From Clostridium sp. (GTDB lineage: Bacteria; Bacillota; Clostridia; Clostridiales; Clostridiaceae), in assembly GCF_018372875.1 (NCBI RefSeq), contig NZ_JAHAIF010000047.1, forward strand, positions 1 to 22,932: 22,932 nucleotides of DNA, written 5' to 3'. Position numbers and translations under genes: made by a program. Shown here one piece after another: positions 15,253 to 22,932 of this stretch. The notes below the pieces were generated by a model. The model ran no database searches and had not been told where the DNA came from. It saw only the letters and a program-made list of their open reading frames with translations. Each line of letters begins with the position of its first letter. Positions within the stretch are counted from its first letter, which is position 1.

Positions 15253-16353
15253 ATGATAATTATATGTAATAAACAAAAACTACAAGATGGTATATCAATA
15301 TGTCAAAAAGCTATTACTGGAAAATCAACAATGCCTATTTTAGAAGGTATATATATGAATGCTACAAAAGAAGGTATCACACTTGTAGGATCAGACATTG
15401 ATGTCTGTATAGAAACAAAAGTTGATGCAGATGTACTGGAAGAAGGGAAAGTTGTAATAGATTCAAAAATATTCGGAGAAATAATAAGAAAATTACCTAA
15501 CTCTGATGTAAGAATTGAAATAATTCAAGATGATACTGTTCAAATAACATGTGAAAAATCTGTGTTTAATGTTGTATTTATGAATGCAGATGAATTCCCT
15601 TCAATCCCTAAATTAGATATAGCTAAGGAATTAAAGGTTCCTCAAAATATACTGAAAAATATGATAAAAAGTACTTCATTTGCTATTGCCCAAGATGAGA
15701 CTAGACCTATACTTCAAGGAATATTATTTGAAGTTAAAGAAAAAAAGTTAAATCTAGTTGCTTTAGATGGGTATAGAATGGCTATAAAAACAGAGTATTT
15801 AGATAATGACTTTGATATTGAAGTTGTTATTCCAGGTAAGACGTTAAATGAGGTTTCTAAGATACTGGAAGATGTTGAGTCTATAGTAAATATAACTTTT
15901 ACTAATAATCATATCTTATTTAATTTAGGAGAAACTAAAATAATATCAAGGTTACTAGAAGGTAAATATGTAAATTATTTATCATTACTACCTCAAGAAC
16001 ATAAGTTGTTAATTAATGTTAATAGGCAAGAACTTCAAAATGGAATAGAAAGAGCTTCTCTTATGGCTAAGGAAGGAAATAGTAATTTAGTAAAATTAGA
16101 GATGAATGAAGAAAGCATAATTATCACATCTAATTCTCAATTGGGAAAAGTAAGGGAAGAAGTAACTGCTAATATGCAAGGAGAGCAGATACAAATTGCA
16201 TTTAATTCTAGGTACATAATTGATGTTCTTAAGAACATGGAAGATGATAATGTACAAATAGAAATGACTTCAAGTGTAAGTCCATGTGTTATAAAAGGTA
16301 AAGAAGCTGAATCATATAAATATTTAGTTTTACCAGTTAGATTAATTAGATAG
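15253..16353 (+). CDS. dnaN: DNA polymerase III beta subunit (sliding clamp) DnaN
   Basis: A 366-residue beta clamp, the ring that tethers DNA polymerase III and many repair proteins. The usual clamp elements are visible: an N-terminal strand (MIIICNKQKLQDGI), the conserved QDETRPILQGILFEV near 145-160 and ALDGYRMAIK near 170. The C-terminus ends VLPVRLIR, the family's closing motif that lines the partner-binding pocket. The start ATG at 15253 follows AGGAGG by eight bases. An upstream ATG at 15226 would lie before the ribosome site and in the unwinding region. The stop codon TAG overlaps the ribosome site of yaaA. Confidence 0.97.
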   Translation: MIIICNKQKLQDGISICQKAITGKSTMPILEGIYMNATKEGITLVGSDIDVCIETKVDADVLEEGKVVIDSKIFGEIIRKLPNSDVRIEIIQDDTVQITCEKSVFNVVFMNADEFPSIPKLDIAKELKVPQNILKNMIKSTSFAIAQDETRPILQGILFEVKEKKLNLVALDGYRMAIKTEYLDNDFDIEVVIPGKTLNEVSKILEDVESIVNITFTNNHILFNLGETKIISRLLEGKYVNYLSLLPQEHKLLINVNRQELQNGIERASLMAKEGNSNLVKLEMNEESIIITSNSQLGKVREEVTANMQGEQIQIAFNSRYIIDVLKNMEDDNVQIEMTSSVSPCVIKGKEAESYKYLVLPVRLIR

Positions 16354-16389
16354 GAGGATGCATAAATATTAAAATTTTATGCAATAAAT
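16353..16389 (+). promoter_or_regulatory. yaaA leader: Shine-Dalgarno and hairpin before the start codon
   Basis: GGAGG (16353-16357) overlaps the dnaN stop. One base later TGCATAAA (16359-16366) can pair with TTTATGCA (16376-16383) around a nine-base loop, and six bases then lead to the yaaA ATG. Without the stem the ribosome site is 32 bases from the start; folded, the effective gap is about seven. Confidence 0.55.
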
Positions 16390-16596
16390 ATGAACAAAAT
16401 ATTAATTAATACTGACATTATTAAATTAGATGCATTTTTGAAGTGGAGTGGTATTGCTTCATTAGGATCTGAAGCTAAGTTATATATTCAAGACGGTCTA
16501 GTTAAGGTTAATGGTGAAGTATGCGTACAAAGAGGAAAAAAGCTAAAACGTGGAGATATAATTTCGTTTAATCAAGAAAAGTATGAAATTGTATAA
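16390..16596 (+). CDS. yaaA: S4-domain RNA-binding protein YaaA (RlbA-like)
   Basis: A 68-residue S4-domain protein found between dnaN and recF in Firmicutes (YaaA in Bacillus). The S4 fold is seen in KLDAFLKWSGIASLGSEAKLYIQDG (about 13-37) and VKVNGEVCVQRGKKLKRGD (38-56). In the family this domain binds structured RNA, and a ribosome-associated role has been suggested. The length matches the Bacillus protein, so the ATG at 16390 is right, and an in-frame TAA nine codons upstream blocks any longer start. Its only GGAGG lies far upstream across a hairpin. Confidence 0.93.
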   Translation: MNKILINTDIIKLDAFLKWSGIASLGSEAKLYIQDGLVKVNGEVCVQRGKKLKRGDIISFNQEKYEIV

Positions 16597-16629
16597 TTAT
16601 ATCAATAATAAGCGTTTAAGCTAGTATTG

Positions 16630-16638
16630 TGATATAAT
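16630..16638 (+). promoter_or_regulatory. Possible extended -10 promoter upstream of recF
   Basis: TGATATAAT (16630-16638) is a perfect extended -10 element 18 bases before the recF ATG. No good -35 box is present. The 59-base gap after yaaA holds little else. recF may also be read from upstream promoters. Confidence 0.35.
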
Positions 16639-16655
16639 TAAATGGGTGCATGTAG

Positions 16656-17756
16656 ATGTTTATAAAAAAGCTTATGTTATTAAACTATCGAAATTATAAA
16701 AATGTAAATATAGATTTTAGTAGGAATGTTAATGTTTTTATGGGAGATAATGCTCAGGGAAAAACAAATATTCTAGAATCTATATATTATTGTGGATTAG
16801 CTAAATCGCATAGAACTTCTAAGGACAGAGAATTGATTCATTGGGATGAAGACGGTGCATATATAAGTTTAAGTATTGGTAAAGAACGTTTGGATAAAAG
16901 AATAGATATAAATATACTTAAAGATGGAAAAAAGGCAATAAGAGTTAATTCTATAAAAATTAATAAGATTGGAGAATTATTTGGAACATTTAATGTTGTT
17001 ATGTTTTCACCAGAAGATTTAAAAATAATAAAGGAATCTCCTGGTATTAGACGTAGATTTATAGACATGGAATTATGTCAAATAAATAATAGATATTACT
17101 ACAATCTTGTACAATATAATAAGGTTCTTAACGAGAGAAATACTCTGTTAAAAAGTCGTAAAATAACCGATGATATATTAGATATATATGATGAGCAGTT
17201 AATTAAATTTGGAGAATACATAGTAAATGAGAGACTAAAATACATAGAAAAGTTAAATTACTATGGTGCTGAAATTCATAAAGATATAACTTTAAATAAA
17301 GAAAATATAGAATATATATACACATCGTCAATAAAAGAGTTTAACAATAATATTGATAATGAATTCAAGGAAAAGTTTAGAAGTTATTTAATTAAGAACA
17401 GAAAAAGAGATAAGGAGAAAGGAATAACTACAGTTGGTCCTCATCGAGATGATTTTATAGTATTAATTAATAATATAGATACAAAGAGTTATGGGTCACA
17501 AGGACAACAAAGAACTGCTGTTTTAACTATGAAATTCTCGTCTCTAAAAATAATAAAAGAGATAACTGGTGAATACCCTGTACTTTTATTAGATGATGTT
17601 CTTTCAGAACTTGATTTTAATAGGAAAAAATATATCCTAAGTACTATTAATAATATACAAACTATAATTACATGTACTGGAATTAGTGATATATGTGAAT
17701 ATCTAGATAATGAATCTAAAATTTTTAAAGTGCAAGAGGGGCATATCTCTAGCTAA
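16656..17756 (+). CDS. recF: DNA replication and repair protein RecF
   Basis: A 366-residue RecF, the ABC-type ATPase that with RecO and RecR loads RecA at gapped DNA and stalled forks. It opens MFIKKLMLLNYRNYKN, the family start. Walker A GDNAQGKT is at 30-37, followed by NILES. The ABC signature is SYGSQGQQR (278-286) and Walker B VLLLDDVLSELD (309-320). GPHRDD (261-266) is the family's conserved segment. Length is usual. Its ribosome site is weak (GGGTG, eight bases upstream). remB starts 14 bases after it, so they are probably cotranscribed. Confidence 0.97.
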   Translation: MFIKKLMLLNYRNYKNVNIDFSRNVNVFMGDNAQGKTNILESIYYCGLAKSHRTSKDRELIHWDEDGAYISLSIGKERLDKRIDINILKDGKKAIRVNSIKINKIGELFGTFNVVMFSPEDLKIIKESPGIRRRFIDMELCQINNRYYYNLVQYNKVLNERNTLLKSRKITDDILDIYDEQLIKFGEYIVNERLKYIEKLNYYGAEIHKDITLNKENIEYIYTSSIKEFNNNIDNEFKEKFRSYLIKNRKRDKEKGITTVGPHRDDFIVLINNIDTKSYGSQGQQRTAVLTMKFSSLKIIKEITGEYPVLLLDDVLSELDFNRKKYILSTINNIQTIITCTGISDICEYLDNESKIFKVQEGHISS

Positions 17757-17770
17757 AGGAGGCAAAATTT

Positions 17771-18031
17771 ATGTTTCTACATTTAGGAGAAAACGTAGTT
17801 GTTCCTATAAAAGATGTTATAGGAATATTTGATCTACAAACCACAATGTATAGTTCAGATACAATACAATTTCTAAGGTTGGCTGAAGAAGATGGATTTG
17901 TTGAACGAATAACTAAAGAAAGACCAAAGTCATTTGTTATAGCAGAAGTTAATAAGATGAGTAAAGTGTATCTTTCACCAATTTCATCATCTACTTTAAC
18001 AAAGAGAACTGGAATGGATTATAATCCTTAA
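17771..18031 (+). CDS. remB: Extracellular matrix regulator RemB (DUF370)
   Basis: An 86-residue DUF370 protein, the YaaB/RemB family. It begins MFLHLGENVVVPIKDVIGIFDL and contains ITKERPKSFVIAE, the characteristic patches. In Bacillus subtilis RemB affects biofilm matrix genes and its paralogue RemA is a DNA-binding activator; what it controls here cannot be told. It lies between recF and gyrB as in Bacillus. AAGGAGG precedes its ATG by eight bases. Confidence 0.9.
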   Translation: MFLHLGENVVVPIKDVIGIFDLQTTMYSSDTIQFLRLAEEDGFVERITKERPKSFVIAEVNKMSKVYLSPISSSTLTKRTGMDYNP

Positions 18032-18040
18032 CTCCAATAG

Positions 18041-18070
18041 TTAAAACCTTGGTTTTAATTACTTTTATTT
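18041..18070 (+). terminator. Weak hairpin, possible terminator or attenuator before gyrB
   Basis: TTAAAACC (18041-18048) and GGTTTTAA (18051-18058) form a mostly A-T stem with a tiny loop, followed by a broken T tract (TTACTTTTATTT). It begins ten bases after the remB stop. The stem is low in G/C, so termination would be partial at best. Confidence 0.4.
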
Positions 18071-18072
18071 AG

Positions 18073-19992
<1,920 letters not shown>

Positions 19993-20013
19993 TACTAAAA
20001 CGAGGTGAAGTAC

Positions 20014-22539
20014 ATGAATTTTAATGAGGGAAAAGTCATTCCTATAGATATTAATAAGGAAATGAAGAGATGTTATATTGACTATGCAATGAGTGTTATA
20101 GTTGGTCGTGCCCTTCCAGATGTAAGAGATGGTTTGAAGCCAGTTCATAGAAGAATTTTATATTCATTGCAAGAGTTGGGAATAACTCCAGATAAATCAT
20201 ATAGAAAATGTGCAAGAATTGTTGGAGATGTTTTAGGTAAATATCATCCGCATGGAGACTCATCAGTATATGATGCATTAGTTAGAATGGCACAAGATTT
20301 CTCAATGAGATATATGTTAGTTGATGGACATGGTAACTTTGGATCAGTTGATGGTGATAGTGCAGCTGCAATGAGATACACAGAAGCTAGAATGAATAAG
20401 ATAGCTGTAGAAATGCTAAGGGATATAAATAAGAATACTATTGATTTTGTTCCAAATTTTGATGGGTCTGAAAAAGAGCCATCAGTATTACCAGCTAGAT
20501 ATCCAAATTTATTAGTAAATGGTTCATCAGGAATAGCTGTTGGTATGGCAACTAATATTCCACCACATAACTTGGGTGAAATTATAGATGGTACTGTAAT
20601 GTTAATAGATAATCCAGAAACGTCAGTACTTGAATTAATGACTATAATAAAGGGACCCGACTTCCCTACAGCTGGTATTATAATGGGTAAGGCTGGAATA
20701 AGGGCAGCATATGAGACAGGTAAAGGAAAAATAGTTGTAAGAGCAAAGGCTGATATTGAAGAAGAAAATTCAAGACATAGAATTATTGTTACTGAATTAC
20801 CTTATCAAGTTAATAAGGCTAAACTTATAGAAAATATAGCTGATTTAGTAAAAGATAAGAAAATAGTAGGAATATCTGACTTAAGAGATGAATCTGATAG
20901 GCAAGGTATGCGTATAGTTATTGAATTGAAGAAGGATGCGAATCCTAATGTAATACTAAATTTACTATACAAGCATACAAAAATGCAAGATACATTTGGT
21001 GTTATAATGCTTGCACTTGTTGATAACGAACCTCAAGTCTTAAATCTAAAACAAGTTTTATGTAATTATATAGACTTCCAAAAAGAAGTAATAACTAGAA
21101 GGACTATATTTGATTTAAATAAAGCTAAATCGAGGGCGCATATACTTGAGGGATTAAGGATAGCCTTGGACCATATAGATGAAGTTATAAGTATAATTAG
21201 ACATTCAGAAACTTCAGAAATAGCAAGGAATACTCTTATTGAAAGATTTAATTTTACAGATAAACAGGCAACAGCAATTTTAGAAATGAGATTGAGAAGA
21301 CTTACAGGTTTAGAAAGAGGTAAGATTGAAGAAGAGTATAATGAGCTTATGAAACAAATAGAGTACTTAAATTCTATTTTAGCAAGTGAGGAAAAGCTAC
21401 TAGGTGTAATTAAGGAAGAACTAATAGAGATAAAAAATAAATACAGTGACGAAAGAAGAACATCAATTGAAAAAGTAGTTAATGAAATTGATATAGAGGA
21501 CTTAATCCAAGAAGAGGATGTTACAATAACATTAACCCATTCTGGATATATTAAGAGGATACCTGCTGATACTTATTCTGCACAGAGAAGGGGGGGAAAA
21601 GGTATTCAAGCAATGTCGACAAAAGAGGATGATTTTGTTGAACATATAATGGTAACATCTACTCATTCAGATGTACTATTCTTTACTAACAAAGGAAGAG
21701 TATATAAGCTAAGAGCTTATGAAATACCAGAAGCGGGAAGAGTAGCAAAGGGAACTAACATAATTAACTTAATTGCTATAGAGCCAGATGAGAGAATAGA
21801 AACTGTATTGTCAATAAGGGATAATACTAAGGATGGATTCTTGTTTATGGCAACTAAGCAAGGTATAGTGAAAAAGACCCCGTTAAGTGATTTTAAAAAC
21901 CTAAGAAAGAATGGGTTAATAGCTATTAACTTAAGAGAAGGTGATGAATTACTTAAGGTTAAAGTAACTAGGGGAGATGCTAATATAATAATAGTAACTC
22001 AAAATGGTTATGCAGTTAGATTTAGTGAAAAAAATGTAAGAGCTATGGGAAGAACAGCATCCGGTGTAAGATCAATAAATCTTAAGGATGATGATATAGC
22101 TGTTTGTATGGATATATCTGTAGATAATGAAGATTTATTAATTATAAGTGAATATGGATTTGGTAAGAGGACACCTATAAGCGAATATAAAGTTCAAAAT
22201 AGAGGTGGGGTAGGATTAATAACTTATAAAATAGGTGAAAAGACAGGAAAAGTTATTGGTGCTACAATATGTAATGAACTTGATGAACTTATGCTAATAA
22301 ATTCAAGTGGAGTAGCTATTAGAATAAATGTAAAAGATATATCTGTTACTGGAAGGGCCGCAATGGGAGTTACATTAATGAGAACTAATGAAGATGAAAA
22401 AGTAGTAGCAGTTGCTAAGATATCAGGTAGTGAAGAGGAAAATACTCAAGAACAAATAGATATATTAGATAATTATGATGATGAAAATGACATATTAGAT
22501 GAATTAGTAAATAGAGCAAAAAGTGATTCTGAAGAGTAA
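20014..22539 (+). CDS. gyrA: DNA gyrase subunit A
   Basis: An 841-residue GyrA, the DNA-cleaving and DNA-wrapping subunit. The catalytic tyrosine is Tyr122 in AMRYTEARM. The quinolone-resistance region [18 protein letters not shown] keeps Ser83 and Asp87 in Escherichia coli numbering, the sensitive form. The C-terminal beta-pinwheel starts near 500 and includes the GyrA box QRRGGKG (524-530), needed for wrapping and negative supercoiling. The protein ends in an acidic tail of about 40 residues rich in Glu and Asp. Start: the ATG at 20014, with GAGGTG six bases upstream, rather than the GTG inside that site at 20005. It is followed by a strong terminator and the rRNA operon. Confidence 0.98.
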   Translation: MNFNEGKVIPIDINKEMKRCYIDYAMSVIVGRALPDVRDGLKPVHRRILYSLQELGITPDKSYRKCARIVGDVLGKYHPHGDSSVYDALVRMAQDFSMRYMLVDGHGNFGSVDGDSAAAMRYTEARMNKIAVEMLRDINKNTIDFVPNFDGSEKEPSVLPARYPNLLVNGSSGIAVGMATNIPPHNLGEIIDGTVMLIDNPETSVLELMTIIKGPDFPTAGIIMGKAGIRAAYETGKGKIVVRAKADIEEENSRHRIIVTELPYQVNKAKLIENIADLVKDKKIVGISDLRDESDRQGMRIVIELKKDANPNVILNLLYKHTKMQDTFGVIMLALVDNEPQVLNLKQVLCNYIDFQKEVITRRTIFDLNKAKSRAHILEGLRIALDHIDEVISIIRHSETSEIARNTLIERFNFTDKQATAILEMRLRRLTGLERGKIEEEYNELMKQIEYLNSILASEEKLLGVIKEELIEIKNKYSDERRTSIEKVVNEIDIEDLIQEEDVTITLTHSGYIKRIPADTYSAQRRGGKGIQAMSTKEDDFVEHIMVTSTHSDVLFFTNKGRVYKLRAYEIPEAGRVAKGTNIINLIAIEPDERIETVLSIRDNTKDGFLFMATKQGIVKKTPLSDFKNLRKNGLIAINLREGDELLKVKVTRGDANIIIVTQNGYAVRFSEKNVRAMGRTASGVRSINLKDDDIAVCMDISVDNEDLLIISEYGFGKRTPISEYKVQNRGGVGLITYKIGEKTGKVIGATICNELDELMLINSSGVAIRINVKDISVTGRAAMGVTLMRTNEDEKVVAVAKISGSEEENTQEQIDILDNYDDENDILDELVNRAKSDSEE

Positions 22540-22546
22540 TTGTGTT

Positions 22547-22588
22547 AAAGAAGTATTCTTGTAAATATCAAGAATGCTTCTTTTTTTT
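22547..22588 (+). terminator. Rho-independent terminator after gyrA
   Basis: A 15-bp stem, AAAGAAGTATTCTTG (22547-22561) with CAAGAATGCTTCTTT (22569-22583), contains one T-G wobble, a seven-base loop and a run of eight T's (22581-22588). It isolates the gyrase genes from the rRNA promoters. Confidence 0.9.
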
Positions 22589-22717
22589 ATGAATATATCA
22601 ATCATCATATCCTAGCGTATCAATATATAATAAATAGAGAAATAAGTAGAATATTAGAGAAATATTAATATAATTTAATTAAATTATATATATAAGAAAT
22701 TAATTATTATTTGTGTG

Positions 22718-22726
22718 TGATATTAT
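22718..22726 (+). promoter_or_regulatory. rRNA operon upstream promoter P1 (extended -10)
   Basis: TGATATTAT (22718-22726) is an extended -10 element without a good -35 box. About eight bases later comes GTCGCTGATGC, almost the same start sequence as after the downstream promoter. This likeness is the main support. Confidence 0.5.
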
Positions 22727-22781
22727 AAAACACGTCGCTGATGCAAACAACAAAAAACAACAAGAAAAAATAAAAAACTTG

Positions 22782-22810
22782 TTGACAATATTCAGCAAAG
22801 GTGATAAGAT
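22782..22810 (+). promoter_or_regulatory. rRNA operon main promoter P2
   Basis: TTGACA (22782-22787), exactly 17 bases, TAAGAT (22805-22810), with TG two bases before the -10 (extended -10). A-rich tracts at 22749-22778 upstream look like an UP element. Predicted start is G22817, which suits growth-rate control by GTP as known for Firmicute rRNA promoters. The stretch 22589-22700 before it is A/T-rich with no gene. Confidence 0.88.
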
Positions 22811-22816
22811 AAGAAA

Positions 22817-22932
22817 GTCGCTTGAGTGCGATACACAAATTGGTCTTTGAAAATTGAACAGAATATAAAGTTAAAAACCAGCAATTCTTTTTTACGAGTA
22901 AACTTGAGAAATCAAGTTGTCAGATTAAACTT
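22817..22932 (+). other. 5' leader of a 16S rRNA operon (cut by the window end)
   Basis: The predicted transcript begins GTCGCTTGAGTGCG. A boxA-like antitermination element, TGGTCTTTGAAA (22841-22852), continues AATTGAACAG, the usual clostridial pre-16S leader text. A perfect 7-bp stem with a GAAA loop follows (AACTTGA 22901-22907, TCAAGTT 22912-22918). The mature 16S rRNA must begin just past the end of the window; none of it is visible here. Confidence 0.82.

Noticed and set aside
22640..22700. Possible tandem AT repeat upstream of the rRNA promoters
   Set aside because: Simple A/T composition without a consistent unit.

Overview
The window is a chromosomal replication-origin (oriC) neighbourhood from a very AT-rich Firmicute. 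Gene order and content fit Clostridium sensu stricto: rpmH-rnpA-yidD-yidC-jag-mnmE-mnmG-rsmG-noc-parA-parB on one side, and dnaA-dnaN-yaaA-recF-remB-gyrB-gyrA-rRNA operon on the other. Strong GGAGG ribosome sites, A/T-ending codons and a YyaC-type sporulation protein agree with this. The species cannot be named from the sequence alone. I see no mobile element, CRISPR array, tRNA or phage remnant, and no broken gene.

Layout. From 1 to about 1440 a minus-strand cluster encodes a DUF951 protein, an MscS channel and a DUF3343 protein. Divergent from it, on the plus strand, are a cysteine-desulfurase-like aminotransferase and the sporulation protein YyaC (1574-3364). From 3390 to 13108 everything is on the minus strand: DUF4446 protein, parS, parB, parA, noc, rsmG, mnmG, mnmE, then (behind its own terminator) jag, yidC, yidD, rnpA and rpmH. 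The origin lies at about 13200-13640 (DnaA boxes upstream of dnaA) and 15029-15235 (DnaA boxes, DnaA-trio and AT-rich unwinding region between dnaA and dnaN). Rightward genes run dnaA, dnaN, yaaA, recF, remB, gyrB, gyrA, and the window ends inside the 5' leader of a 16S rRNA operon. Most genes point away from the origin, with replication; the aminotransferase and yyaC are the two head-on exceptions.

How the genes work together. DnaA opens the origin, DnaN is the sliding clamp, RecF repairs stalled forks and gyrase removes supercoils. ParA, ParB and parS segregate the origin, while Noc ties division to nucleoid position. YidC, YidD and Jag belong to membrane insertion and RNA-binding functions, RnpA and L34 to RNA processing and the ribosome, and MnmE, MnmG and RsmG to tRNA and 16S rRNA modification.

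Hunt result. This is a core region rather than an accessory one, and I found no new defence or metabolic system. The most unusual signals are RNA-level: two genes (parA and yaaA) whose only good Shine-Dalgarno is separated from the start codon by a hairpin that would restore normal spacing if folded; two places (yyaC and rnpA) where a terminator-like or competing hairpin occludes the next gene's ribosome site; and tandem rRNA promoters with matching predicted start sequences. Several starts are placed at an internal ATG with a well-spaced Shine-Dalgarno rather than at the longest open frame (DUF3343, aminotransferase, rnpA, dnaA, dnaN, gyrA).
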